Positions 7,707 to 15,044 are shown, counted from the first letter of the stretch. The stretch: DNA of 24,270 bases from an uncultured Collinsella sp. (GCA_900544235.1 UQUL01000028.1:1-24270), one strand, 5' to 3'. Program-made: numbers and translations. The notes: generated by a model not told the origin, from the letters alone.

Positions 7707-7712
7707 ATTATA
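7707..7712 (-). promoter_or_regulatory. Candidate -10 box of recQ
   Basis: The minus strand reads TATAAT at 7712-7707, 32 bases upstream of the recQ start. The -35 region is GC-rich and has no clear match. Confidence 0.35.
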
Positions 7713-7773
7713 CGCCGCCACGCGGACCGGTGCCGCGCCGCCATCGGCCACGGGCAACGTAATCCAAGGCGAA

Positions 7774-7867
7774 CGAGCGTGGATTTTTGGACACTTTCCT
7801 GATGAGCGTGGATAATCTCCCACTTTGGACCCACCATTGAGCCAAAAACGGGAGATTATCCACGCTC
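7774..7867. repeat. Composite ATCCACGCTC repeat, copy C (full element, opposite orientation)
   Basis: The inverted arms are 7804-7828 and 7842-7867 with a 13-base loop; the outer 18 bases are identical to those of copy B. On the left is a single CGAGCGTGGAT unit with TTTTTGGACA, the complement of the GTCCGAAAATCCACGCTCG unit in copies A and B. The element is therefore inverted relative to B and has lost the last satellite unit. Confidence 0.85.
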
Positions 7868-7988
7868 ATTCTGCAGATTGCCGCTTAGAGGCGTTTGCAG
7901 CGTCGGCCGGTCCGCCGCTCGTTAGAACGGCGGAACCAAAGGCGCAGCGTCGAGCCGTTACGCGGTTTGGAAAACCGCGCAACTAGAG

Positions 7989-8708
7989 CTACATAACCAT
8001 GACGTAGCGGCTACCCACGTAGTACTGCTTACCCATCAGGACCGGCTCGCCATTGGGACCGGTAAAGCTGGCACGCAGATTGAGCAGTGGATCGTGCGGG
8101 GCAATGCCCAACTCGGCCGCCTGCTCGGTATTGGCACGAACGGCCTCGACCGTGCGGTAGCCAACCGAGACAATCGGCGTTCCGCCAACACGCTCGACCT
8201 CGGCAAAAATCGACTTGTCCTCAAGATCGGCCGTCAACAGCTCACGGTAGGCGTCAAACGGCACAAAGATGTTCTCCTCAAAGATGGGCTCGCCGTCGGC
8301 TGTGCGCACGCGCTTAATATGCAGCAGCAGCGCGTCCTTTTGCAGGCCAAAGAACTCCATCTCGTTTTGACGTGCCGGCACAATCTGGCGATCGACCACA
8401 TGCGCGCCCGCCTTCATGCCGTTGCTGGCACACAGCGCGGTAAACGTCTGCAGCGTCGAAGCGTGGAACTGACGATTGATGTGCGGCGTGGAGACAAAGG
8501 TACCACGGCCCTGCTGCTTAACCAGGTAGCCATCGGAGCACAGCTCCTCGACGGCGCGGCGCACCGTAATGCGGCTCACGTCGTACTGCTCGGCTAGCTC
8601 AAGCTCGGACGGAATACGCTCCTTGGGTGCATAAACACCTTTCTCGATCGCATCCTTGATCTCGTCGTAAATCTGCTGGTAAAGCGGTGCATTTTTGGGC
8701 GCGGGCAT
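7989..8708 (-). CDS. GntR-family transcription regulator with UTRA domain (2)
   Basis: The 239-residue protein has a winged helix at about 8-72 (IPSELELAEQYDVSRITVRRA, then QQGRGTFV) and a UTRA domain at about 90-238. It is monocistronic, with its own AT-rich promoter region. A 13-bp palindrome, ACGT-N5-ACGT, sits 38 bases upstream of the ATG and recurs before the PTS operon at 14895, so I infer that this protein represses itself and the PTS operon 6 kb away. It is a close paralogue of gntR1 at 4935; both end in a conserved VGSRYV segment. The effector is probably a phosphorylated substrate of the PTS, but that cannot be read directly. Confidence 0.9.
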   Translation of the reverse strand: MPAPKNAPLYQQIYDEIKDAIEKGVYAPKERIPSELELAEQYDVSRITVRRAVEELCSDGYLVKQQGRGTFVSTPHINRQFHASTLQTFTALCASNGMKAGAHVVDRQIVPARQNEMEFFGLQKDALLLHIKRVRTADGEPIFEENIFVPFDAYRELLTADLEDKSIFAEVERVGGTPIVSVGYRTVEAVRANTEQAAELGIAPHDPLLNLRASFTGPNGEPVLMGKQYYVGSRYVMVM

Positions 8709-8722
8709 ATCTGATCACTCTT

Positions 8723-8738
8723 ATCGAAATATCGAAAT
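8723..8738. promoter_or_regulatory. Tandem ATCGAAAT in the gntR2 leader
   Basis: ATCGAAAT occurs twice back to back (8723-8730, 8731-8738), between the gntR2 start and its ACGT palindrome. It could be part of the regulator's site or simply AT-rich leader. Function unknown. Confidence 0.3.
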
Positions 8739-8745
8739 AACTAAT

Positions 8746-8758
8746 ACGTATATAACGT
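8746..8758. promoter_or_regulatory. ACGT-N5-ACGT palindrome upstream of gntR2
   Basis: The site reads ACGTATATAACGT on the plus strand. The half-sites and 5-base spacer match the site at 14895-14907 before the PTS operon. Candidate operator for autoregulation by GntR 2. Confidence 0.6.
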
Positions 8759-8801
8759 CTAGTTTCATGTTACCTCATATTGATAAAACGATACACCCTC
8801 C

Positions 8802-8832
8802 CTACCAAAAAGCGACAGCTTCATTTTGGTAG
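8802..8832. repeat. Short hairpin of the GGGAC-loop type (variant)
   Basis: CTACCAAAA at 8802-8810 pairs perfectly with TTTTGGTAG at 8824-8832 around a loop with GCGACAGC. The downstream words GGTTTTACCTGGG are shared with the hairpin at 10935-10969, which shows the two are copies of one element. Confidence 0.6.
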
Positions 8833-8851
8833 GTTTTACCTGGGCAAACGA

Positions 8852-8887
8852 GAGCCCCTCGAAAGCAACGAGGCTTTCGAGGGGCTC
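8852..8887. terminator. Terminator-like hairpin after the YitT gene
   Basis: A 15-bp perfect stem, GAGCCCCTCGAAAGC with its complement at 8873-8887, closes a 6-base loop. On the minus strand it is followed by TCGTTT. It lies 41 bases beyond the YitT stop. Confidence 0.7.
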
Positions 8888-8927
8888 ATTCGGATGGACT
8901 ACGCTTGGCCGGCAAAATGCCAAAACC

Positions 8928-9935
8928 CTACTTCCCGTCATCCTGCTGCAGGCTGTCCTGCTCGCAGAGGTGCGCCCGCCTGCTGGCCATACGTGCGGGC
9001 TTGTCGGGATCGGGTACGGCCGTGGGCATGGGCTCGTCGACATGACCACCCCACCAGCCGCCCACAAAGTTGAGCGTGTGGAACACGTTGATCACGGCGC
9101 CGGGATCAATGTCGCACACCAGCTTGATAATGTCCTGACTCTCGTAGGTCGAGACAACGGCATGCAGCAGGTACATCTTTTCGCGGCTGTATCCGCCGAT
9201 GACCTCGGCGCAGCTAATGCCGTGCTGAAAATGGTCAACATAGGCGGTCATGACCTCGTCTGCCTTGCGCGTCGTGATCTGCAGCGTCACGCGGTCGTAG
9301 CGACGATAGAAACTGTCGATGGTCTTGGTCGAAATAAACTGGAACACGATGGAGTACGCCGCCTTGTCCCAGCCAAACATAAAGCCAAAGATCGCCAGGA
9401 TAAAGCAGTTGAAACCAAAGATGACGCCCCAGATAGTCTTGCCCGTGTGGTTGGAGACCCACAGCGCGATAAAGTCGGTGCCGCCGGTGGATGCGCCGGA
9501 CTTGAGCGCGATGGCAGCGCCCAGACCCGAGACCACGCCGCCAAAAATGATGAGCATGATCTTGTCGCCCAAAAACGGGGAAAAGTGAAAGATGTTGAGG
9601 AACAGCGACGAGAGCACGACCTGCATCATCGAGAAGATGACGAAGCGCTTGCTAATGCCGCTCCAGCATAGGAGCGCCACAGGGATGTTGAGCGCGAGCA
9701 TACCGAGCGAGATGTCGATGTGAACGCCGCCCAGCGAGGTAACGCGATCGAGTAGGACCGCGACGCCGGTAAGACCGCTCGGAAGCAGGTCGGCGGGCTG
9801 AATGAACGCCTGGATCAGAAATGTCTGAAGAACGGCGGAAATGGTGACCGCCACGGCAGTAATGGCGCGGCGGACGATGGTGAGGCGGCCGAGCACGAGC
9901 ACTCGGTCCGTGAGCTGATCGATGGCGTTCGCCAC
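8928..9935 (-). CDS. YitT-family membrane protein (DUF161/DUF2179)
   Basis: This 335-residue protein has a membrane domain of about five or six helices (roughly 20-215), including the family-typical GASTGGTDF stretch, followed by a soluble DUF2179 domain (about 225-290: VTLQITTRKADEV, CAEVIGGYSREKMYLLHAVV). YitT-type proteins are widespread in Firmicutes and Coriobacteriia and their transport role is not settled. I chose the GTG at 9935 because AGGGAG lies 5 bases before it and the membrane domain starts soon after; an upstream GTG at 10190 would add 85 residues read from the inverted repeat at 10073-10192 and is rejected. The C-terminal tail is hydrophilic and uncharacteristic. Confidence 0.88.
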   Translation of the reverse strand: MANAIDQLTDRVLVLGRLTIVRRAITAVAVTISAVLQTFLIQAFIQPADLLPSGLTGVAVLLDRVTSLGGVHIDISLGMLALNIPVALLCWSGISKRFVIFSMMQVVLSSLFLNIFHFSPFLGDKIMLIIFGGVVSGLGAAIALKSGASTGGTDFIALWVSNHTGKTIWGVIFGFNCFILAIFGFMFGWDKAAYSIVFQFISTKTIDSFYRRYDRVTLQITTRKADEVMTAYVDHFQHGISCAEVIGGYSREKMYLLHAVVSTYESQDIIKLVCDIDPGAVINVFHTLNFVGGWWGGHVDEPMPTAVPDPDKPARMASRRAHLCEQDSLQQDDGK

Positions 9936-10289
9936 GTAGGCTCCCTTCGAAGGCAGATCTAGTTGTGAGGTATGTCCGCGATTGTAGCATGGAGCGTGCG
10001 GGGGCGCTTTAATTCGCCCTCTCTCGACGACCAAAACGGGACCAGCAACCCCACGACCAAAGAGCAAAATCCAAGTGAGTAGACTTCTTACGATCTGCCG
10101 AGCACACCCAAAAATAGCCACCTCTGTGACCTGCGGTTTTACAAAGGAAGATATGTTTTGTGCTCGGCCTGCGCCAAAAAGTCTACTCACTTAGCCCGAA
10201 TCGAAGCCAAACAGATCAAAATCGAGACCAAATTGATCCAGTCCACCGCAAAAAACGTTTGAACCCGTGCTTCTTGCGGTGAATCGACG
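9936..10289. other. Gene-free stretch between HAD and YitT genes
   Basis: It holds the 120-bp inverted repeat at 10073-10192 and, next to the HAD stop codon, a weak CACCGCAA...TTGCGGTG hairpin (about 10242-10283) whose ends resemble those of the stronger hairpin at 16311-16375. The rest has no feature I can name. Confidence 0.5.
10073..10192. repeat. 120-bp imperfect inverted repeat (MITE-like)
   Basis: The ends AAGTGAGTAGACTT (10073-10086) and AAGTCTACTCACTT (10179-10192) are perfect 14-bp inverted repeats. Inside them GCCGAGCACA (10097-10106) and TGTGCTCGGC (10159-10168) form a second perfect 10-bp pair. The whole could fold as one long RNA hairpin or be a non-autonomous mobile element. 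No coding potential is seen. Confidence 0.75.
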
Positions 10290-10919
10290 CTACAGAGCGG
10301 CCAAAATGTCGGTCAGATTGTCGATAACGACATCGGCTCGCGATTGATCGAGGTTGACGCCCTCGTGCGGACGCAGTGCCAGGACGCGGGCGCCGGAGCG
10401 CTTGCCAGCCTCGATGCCCAAAGGCGAGTCCTCGATAACCAGGCACTCGGCAGGCTCCACCCCCAGCGCCTCCATGGCACGCAGGTAGATCTCGGGGTCG
10501 GGCTTAAACGCGCTGCACTCGTGACCGCTGATGGTGTAGTCCAGCACGTCGGCGATACCGGCAATCTCCACCAGCTCGTCGATCAGCTCGCGATAGGACG
10601 AGCTCGCGATAGCGCACTTCACGCCACGCTCGTGCAGCTCGCGCATCACCGGCTCCGTCTGCTTGTTGAGCAGCTCGGCATACGGAACGGGATGGTCCGG
10701 GCTGTAGACCTGCTTATACTCCACGCGCAGGCGCTCGCGCAGCTCAACATCGTCGGGCACGAGAGACTTCCAAATGGCGGGCTCATTAGACCCCGAAAGA
10801 TCGGGGATCTCGTCAAAGTGGAAGCCCTTCTCCTCCATAAACGCCACGCGGCGACGGTTGTAGAACCACTCGGTATCGACCAGCACGCCGTCCATGTCAA
10901 ACAGCACTGCCTTGATCAT
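10290..10919 (-). CDS. HAD-superfamily hydrolase, beta-phosphoglucomutase-like
   Basis: The 209-residue protein is a class I HAD hydrolase: DMDGVLVDTE with nucleophile Asp8 and acid Asp10, an inserted helical cap (about 17-85), IASSS (Ser107), Lys139 in FKPDPEIY, and VIEDSPLGIEA with Glu163/Asp164 for magnesium. This set fits sugar-phosphate phosphatases and beta-phosphoglucomutase-like enzymes. The ATG at 10919 lies 6 bases after GGGGAGGAG; the in-frame ATG at 10925 abuts the ribosome site and is less likely. It lies downstream of the PTS-SIS operon but behind that operon's terminator, so it may be independently expressed. A role in handling sugar phosphates from the PTS pathway is possible but only suggested by position. 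Confidence 0.85.
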   Translation of the reverse strand: MIKAVLFDMDGVLVDTEWFYNRRRVAFMEEKGFHFDEIPDLSGSNEPAIWKSLVPDDVELRERLRVEYKQVYSPDHPVPYAELLNKQTEPVMRELHERGVKCAIASSSYRELIDELVEIAGIADVLDYTISGHECSAFKPDPEIYLRAMEALGVEPAECLVIEDSPLGIEAGKRSGARVLALRPHEGVNLDQSRADVVIDNLTDILAAL

Positions 10920-10934
10920 ACGCATCTCCTCCCC

Positions 10935-10969
10935 ACCTGCCAAAAAGGGACAGGTTTATTTTGGTAGGT
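10935..10969. repeat. Short hairpin with GGGACAGG loop
   Basis: ACCTGCCAAAA at 10935-10945 pairs with TTTTGGTAGGT at 10959-10969, one mismatch, around a loop carrying AGGGACAGG. It shares arms and the downstream TTTTATCTGGG word with the copy at 8802-8832. It lies just upstream of the HAD ribosome site. Confidence 0.65.
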
Positions 10970-11014
10970 TTTATCTGGGGCTTTGCGACGCGACAGACAC
11001 GCTCTCCCCAGAGC

Positions 11015-11046
11015 AAAAAGGGGACGGGGCGCAAACCCCATCCCCT
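11015..11046 (-). terminator. Rho-independent terminator of the PTS-SIS 2 operon
   Basis: On the minus strand GGGGATGGGG, a 6-base loop and CCCCGTCCCC form a stem followed directly by TTTTTG. It lies 34 bases beyond the SIS 2 stop codon and is a textbook terminator. Confidence 0.88.
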
Positions 11047-11079
11047 CTCAATCAACCCGTAAGGTCTACTTACTTGTGA

Positions 11080-12063
11080 TTAGTAGGAAAGCTTCCACAT
11101 GTAGCGACGCATGGTCAGCGGGTGCTGACGGGCCTCGGCGATCTGGTTGCCGTACTCACGCATAACGGCAAGGTGCAGCAGCGGGTTGAAGTAGGTGACG
11201 ACGCTCGCGGGCACGACGTCAGCCAGGCCGTAGTCCTTGGAGTCGATCAGAGCGACCTTGGCGCCCATGCGCTTAAGGAAGGTGAGGGCGCGGGCGTCCA
11301 TCGGACGGGTGGCGCCATCGGACATGAAGAAGACGTAGGGCTTACCCTCGGTGGAAACCTCGAACGGGCCGTGGAAGTACTCGCCGGTGTTGTAGGCGGC
11401 GGCGTCGATCCACTGCATCTCGGTGAACAGGAAGGCGGCGTGAGAATAAGCCATCTTCTCGGAGGCACCGGAAGCCATGAAGTAAATCATCTTGTCGTCC
11501 TTGAAGTCCTCGGCGAACTTCTTGGCGAGCTTCTTGCAGTGCTGAGCGGCGTTCTCGCAGAGATCGAAGACGTTGGTGAGGCCGGTGATCATGTCCTCGT
11601 AGTGGTCATAGCCCTCGGTCTGCTGAAGGATCTCGACAGCAAGAGCGATGGCATAGCCGGGCTTCTCGCACTTGGCAGCGTAGTTGGCGTGGAAGCCGTG
11701 AACGATGACATGGTCGGCGTCGACGGTCAGAGCGGAGCCAGCCTTGTTGGTGAGGGAGACGACCGGGCAGTTGTGCTTCTTGGCGGTCTTGTTGGCCTCG
11801 ACGGTCTCGGGCGTGGAGCCACCGAGGGAGCAGGTGATCACGAAGGTGTGCTCGTTGACCCAGGAAGGCGTGTCGTAGTTGAACTCGTTAGCGGTGAAGA
11901 TCTGAACGTTCAGCTTGTCCGTGTTGTTGGCCAGGAAGTACTTGGCGGGGTAAAGGTCGGACATGGAAGCGCCGCAGCCGACGAAGGCGACGCTGTGGAT
12001 CTCGTGGTTGGACAGGACGTCAGCGACGATCTGCTTAGGGAGGTTAAGGTCGATCTCGTACAT
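11080..12063 (-). CDS. SIS-domain sugar-phosphate deglycase 2 (GfrE/F- or FrlB-like), in PTS operon
   Basis: The 327-residue protein has two SIS domains without a glutaminase part. Visible are GCGASM (29-34), the phosphate loop CSLGGSTPE (78-86), MASGASEKMA, Glu215 in FTEMQW and His231 in TGEYFHGPFE, again 16 residues apart. It is the last gene of the EIIAB-EIIC-EIID-SIS operon. In Salmonella the gfr operon pairs a mannose-family PTS with two deglycases that split glucoselysine-6-phosphate or fructoselysine-6-phosphate, so a similar reaction is the best guess: phosphorylated glycated amine to hexose-6-phosphate plus amine. I chose the ATG at 12063 (AAGGA 9 bases upstream); an in-frame ATG 9 bases earlier sits too close to that site. 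A 197-base gap with two hairpins separates it from EIID. Confidence 0.87.
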   Translation of the reverse strand: MYEIDLNLPKQIVADVLSNHEIHSVAFVGCGASMSDLYPAKYFLANNTDKLNVQIFTANEFNYDTPSWVNEHTFVITCSLGGSTPETVEANKTAKKHNCPVVSLTNKAGSALTVDADHVIVHGFHANYAAKCEKPGYAIALAVEILQQTEGYDHYEDMITGLTNVFDLCENAAQHCKKLAKKFAEDFKDDKMIYFMASGASEKMAYSHAAFLFTEMQWIDAAAYNTGEYFHGPFEVSTEGKPYVFFMSDGATRPMDARALTFLKRMGAKVALIDSKDYGLADVVPASVVTYFNPLLHLAVMREYGNQIAEARQHPLTMRRYMWKLSY

Positions 12064-12155
12064 CTGACACATTCCTTTCGATTTTTGCGGCGCCACATTG
12101 CCGGGCGCTCGCAGGGTTACCGTGGTTTGGACCGAGTCGCCGGCCCGTTGAGGAT

Positions 12156-12181
12156 GTGACAAAGGGACTGCCCTTTGTCAC
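12156..12181. repeat. Perfect hairpin in the EIID-SIS 2 gap (GGGAC loop type)
   Basis: GTGACAAAGGG and CCCTTTGTCAC form an 11-bp perfect stem with the loop ACTG. It contains GGGACTG and resembles the other GGGAC-type hairpins in the window. Confidence 0.65.
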
Positions 12182-12195
12182 GTATAGGGATGGAA

Positions 12196-12226
12196 GCCTG
12201 CCTGGGGTATGGGATGCCAGGCAGGC
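12196..12226. repeat. Second hairpin in the EIID-SIS 2 gap
   Basis: GCCTGCCTGG (12196-12205) pairs perfectly with CCAGGCAGGC (12217-12226) over an 11-base loop. There is no T run on the minus strand, so it is more likely an mRNA-stabilising or processing stem setting EIID versus SIS 2 levels than a terminator. Confidence 0.6.
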
Positions 12227-12260
12227 CCCCGGGGGAAAGCGGTTAGGCGCTTAGTCGCGA

Positions 12261-13094
12261 CTAGGCCAGGATGCCGGCCGCGGAGAGGGCGATGCCGCCC
12301 ACGATGGCGATCACGAGAAGCCAACCGGTGTTGACGTTCTTCTTGATGAGCCAGTACATAAGGCCAGTGAGGCCAAGGGAGATCATCTGGGGCATCATGC
12401 CGTCCAGGATGTCCTGGATCACGACAGTGCCCTCAGCGAACTGCAGCGGGGTGGTGGCGCCGATCAGCGTAGCGATCATGCCGCCCACGGACATAAGACC
12501 CACGATGCCGCAGACATACATGAGCTTCTCCATGAGGTCGCCGCCCTGAAGCTTGCTCAGGTACTCGTGGCCGCCCTGATAGCCCATCTTGGCTGCGAAC
12601 CAGGTGATCAGCACAGAGGGGACGATGGAGATGAGCATGGCCAGGATCGGGCCCATGATGGAGCCCTGCTGAGCCAGCTGAACGCCCAGGCCAAAGGCGA
12701 TGACGCGGATGGTGCCCTGGAAGAAGGAGTCACCGATGCCGGAAAGCGGACCCATGAGGGAGGTCTTGACCGCGTTGATCGAATCGGGATCGAAGTTCTC
12801 GGGATCCTTGGCGTACTCCTCCTCCATGGAGGCGGCGAGGCCTAGGATAAAGGCGCTCGTCTGCGGGGTGCAGTTGTAGAACGCCATGTGACGGTGGTAA
12901 GCCTCTTTCTTAGCAGCGAGCTGCTTGGGGTCGGACTCATCCGGATAGAGGCGATCGAGCGTGGGAACCATGCCGTAGAGGAAGCCCATGTTCATCTGAC
13001 GCTCGTAGTTCCAAGAGGCCTGGATGGCCCAGGAGCGCCAGAAGAACTGGCTGACCTTCTTGTTCAGGGACACGTCCTTGGTTGCGGTTGCCAT
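12261..13094 (-). CDS. PTS mannose-family membrane subunit EIID
   Basis: EIID and EIIC together form the membrane channel of mannose-family phosphotransferase systems. The 277-residue protein has the EIID signature: an N-terminal amphipathic stretch with FFWRSWAIQASWNYERQM, then AFYNCTPQTSAFILGLAASMEEE, LMGPLSGIGDSFFQGT, and C-terminal hydrophobic helices ending SAAGILA. The ATG at 13094 has AAGGAGG 8 bases upstream, and the preceding EIIC stop is 13 bases away, so the genes are tightly coupled. It lies third in the EIIAB-EIIC-EIID-SIS operon. The sugar cannot be told from EIID alone; the SIS partner points to a glycated amine rather than mannose. Confidence 0.95.
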   Translation of the reverse strand: MATATKDVSLNKKVSQFFWRSWAIQASWNYERQMNMGFLYGMVPTLDRLYPDESDPKQLAAKKEAYHRHMAFYNCTPQTSAFILGLAASMEEEYAKDPENFDPDSINAVKTSLMGPLSGIGDSFFQGTIRVIAFGLGVQLAQQGSIMGPILAMLISIVPSVLITWFAAKMGYQGGHEYLSKLQGGDLMEKLMYVCGIVGLMSVGGMIATLIGATTPLQFAEGTVVIQDILDGMMPQMISLGLTGLMYWLIKKNVNTGWLLVIAIVGGIALSAAGILA

Positions 13095-13107
13095 AGTGTG
13101 TTCCTCC

Positions 13108-13902
13108 TTAGTCTTCGTCGTCTTCGAGCGGATCGTAGTCGGAATCGACACCGGCGGCTGCATGGGAACCGTTGAACTTGAAGCCCATGAAGACGACAGC
13201 CAGGCACACACCGATCAGAGCGACCGCGATGACGGACAGGTTGAGGTAAGCGGCGAGCAGGAAACCGATGAACAGGAACGGAGTCATACCCTTCTTGATC
13301 ATCATGGTGAGCAGCAGGGCCAAGCCGTAGGCAGTCATGATCTTGGTCGAAACGTTAAGACCAGTGGACAGCCACTCGGGAACCATGTTGACGATGGCCT
13401 GGACCAGGTCGGTGCCAACAAAGACGGCGAGGAAGATCGGCAGGAAGTACATGACGGCGTACAGACCGGAGCCGGCGCAGATGTGCATGCGGTAGGCGGT
13501 CTTGAACTTTCCGTTATCGATCGCGCTATCTGCCACATGGGTGAGGGCGGCGATGATGGAACGGAACACGATGCCGAGGAGCTGACCCAGGACGGCGACC
13601 GGGATGGCGATCGTCATGGCGGTCTCGGCGGAAGCATCGGTCAGGCACGCAAAGGCAGCGGCCACGATGCCGCCCAGGACCATATCGGGCGGAACGGCGG
13701 CGCCGACCTGCACCAGGCCCATGGACACGAGCTCGACGGCAGCACCGACGGCAAGGCCGGTGGGCACATCGCCCAGCAGCAGACCGACGAGCGTAGCGCC
13801 AACGAGGGGCTGCTCGAAGTTAAGACGACCGAGCAGGCGGGAGTCCCACATGCAGAACACGCCGACGAGGCCGACGAGCACCGCACTGATGAACGTATTC
13901 AT
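13108..13902 (-). CDS. PTS mannose-family membrane subunit EIIC
   Basis: The 264-residue protein is the sugar-translocating EIIC subunit, with several hydrophobic helices and family-typical stretches: FEQPLVGATLVGLLLGDVPTGLAVGAAVELVSMG, shown here as residues about 29-62, and VGAAVPPDMVLGGIVAAAFA. The C-terminus is a hydrophilic acidic tail (DSDYDPLEDDED). AAAGGAG lies before the ATG at 13902. It follows EIIAB by 36 bases and precedes EIID by 13. Confidence 0.94.
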   Translation of the reverse strand: MNTFISAVLVGLVGVFCMWDSRLLGRLNFEQPLVGATLVGLLLGDVPTGLAVGAAVELVSMGLVQVGAAVPPDMVLGGIVAAAFACLTDASAETAMTIAIPVAVLGQLLGIVFRSIIAALTHVADSAIDNGKFKTAYRMHICAGSGLYAVMYFLPIFLAVFVGTDLVQAIVNMVPEWLSTGLNVSTKIMTAYGLALLLTMMIKKGMTPFLFIGFLLAAYLNLSVIAVALIGVCLAVVFMGFKFNGSHAAAGVDSDYDPLEDDED

Positions 13903-13938
13903 ACCCTTCTCCTTTCAGTCAGGCAAAAGCCTGGTTGA

Positions 13939-14862
13939 TTACAGCTTGGCGTCGATGTCGACGCTCTGATACGTAGGGGTCTGCTGGACGTAGAGCTTGA
14001 TGCCCATGTCGAGCAGCTGGTTGACGTCGGCCTTCTGGTTGGCGTCGAGGAAGACGGAGCTGTCCTTGCCGCCGACCTGATCGGCACCGTCGTGGTTGGC
14101 GGTGGCGCCCAGGTTGATGGCGTCGAGCTTGTAGCCCTGGCAGAACTGCAGCATCTCGGCGGTGTTGCCAAAGACGAACATGACGCGCTCGCCGAGGGTG
14201 TTGAGCTTGTCCATCTTAGCGAGGGCACGCTCGACGGTGAAGACGTTCAGGCGCACGCCCTGGGGCTTGGCCAGCTTAAGAGCGCCCTTCTTGATGTCAT
14301 CGTTGGCGGCAGCGTTGTCAACGACGATGATGCGCTCGGCCTGAACCTTGGTGGTCCAGGTAAAGACGACCTGGCCGTGCAGCAGACGGTAGTCAAGACG
14401 TGCGAGGACGATCTTGGCGGGACCGGAGCTGTGACGAGACGCCTTAGCCTTCTTGGCGGGAGCCGCGGCAGCCTCGACCGGTGCGTTGGGGTTGGTCAGA
14501 CCGGTGCGGGCCTCGTTGATGAGGGCCGCGAGCTCGGCACCCTTGACGGGGACGGGGCTCATAGCGAGCGTCAGTGCCAGCGGGATGTTGAAACCGCTGA
14601 CAACCGTGAACTTCGTGCCGTTCTTGGAAAGCTCGACCATGTTGTTGTTGACCGAGCTGCCGAGCATATCGGTCAGCACATAGACGGTGTCGTCCGCGTT
14701 GAACGTGGCGATCATGGCGTCCACCTTATTGGTGATGGGCTCCTTGTCGTCACGAGCAAGCGACACGACGTGGACGTTCGACACGTCGCCGAGAACCATC
14801 TCGAGCGTGTCTTTGGCGCCTGCGGCCAGGCCGCCATGAGATGCGAGAATGATCTGATTCAT
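13939..14862 (-). CDS. PTS mannose-family fused EIIAB subunit
   Basis: The 307-residue cytoplasmic protein carries phosphate from HPr to the incoming sugar. The EIIA domain (about 1-125) has the phosphorylated His9 in LASHGG and TDMLGSSVNN (64-73). An Ala/Pro/Lys-rich linker (about 126-148) follows. The EIIB domain (about 150-307) has His162 in LDYRLLHGQV. Fusion of IIA and IIB on one chain is as in E. coli ManX; gfr- and lev-type systems usually keep them apart. It is the first gene of the operon, with AAGGAGG before the ATG at 14862 and an ACGT-N5-ACGT palindrome next to a TATAAT box upstream. Confidence 0.95.
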   Translation of the reverse strand: MNQIILASHGGLAAGAKDTLEMVLGDVSNVHVVSLARDDKEPITNKVDAMIATFNADDTVYVLTDMLGSSVNNNMVELSKNGTKFTVVSGFNIPLALTLAMSPVPVKGAELAALINEARTGLTNPNAPVEAAAAPAKKAKASRHSSGPAKIVLARLDYRLLHGQVVFTWTTKVQAERIIVVDNAAANDDIKKGALKLAKPQGVRLNVFTVERALAKMDKLNTLGERVMFVFGNTAEMLQFCQGYKLDAINLGATANHDGADQVGGKDSSVFLDANQKADVNQLLDMGIKLYVQQTPTYQSVDIDAKL

Positions 14863-14888
14863 CTTGCCTCCTCCTTTTCGTTATGGTC

Positions 14889-14908
14889 ATTATAACGTCT
14901 TATACGTT
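14889..14908 (-). promoter_or_regulatory. PTS operon promoter (-10) and ACGT-N5-ACGT operator
   Basis: The minus strand reads TATAAT at 14894-14889, 27 bases upstream of the EIIAB ATG. Overlapping its upstream edge is the 15-bp palindrome AACGT-N5-ACGTT (14894-14908), which matches the gntR2 site in half-site and spacing. A protein bound here would cover the -10/-35 spacer. Confidence 0.6.
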
Positions 14909-14932
14909 GCGGATATTGCTAATTAGTATAAA

Positions 14933-14960
14933 GACCGTTCGCGGGTGAAAATCGACCGTT
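14933..14960. promoter_or_regulatory. GACCGTT direct repeat upstream of the PTS promoter
   Basis: GACCGTT occurs at 14933-14939 and 14954-14960, a 21-bp period (two helical turns), about 40-65 bases upstream of the -10 box. A further AACGT...ACGTT word with a 7-base spacer lies at 14970-14986. These could be activator or accessory operator sites; no assignment is possible. Confidence 0.35.
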
Positions 14961-15044
14961 GACGGGTTTAACGTACTTGAAACGTTGGGGCTGGGTAGGC
15001 CGGCGCTGGCTGGATAACCCCAGATCAGACGCCTTGCCAATCCC

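Larger units (their letters stand above)
7676..7988. other. Gene-free stretch between recQ and gntR2
   Basis: It holds the recQ promoter region, copy C of the composite repeat (7774-7867), a CCGCCG/CGGCGG hairpin near 7915-7935, and a CGCGGTTT/AACCGCG hairpin near 7961-7979 just beyond the gntR2 stop that may help to end that transcript. The words GCGTTTGCAGCGTCG (7890 onward) and CGTTTGCAGCGTCG (21166 onward) are shared with the gap before mfd's end. Confidence 0.5.

Noticed and set aside
9936..10190. N-terminal extension of the YitT protein to a GTG at 10190
   Set aside because: The added 85 residues read through the 120-bp inverted repeat, and a good ribosome site marks the GTG at 9935.
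11015..11046. HAD gene as fifth gene of the PTS operon
   Set aside because: A strong terminator separates SIS 2 from the HAD gene; read-through remains possible but is not supported by the sequence.
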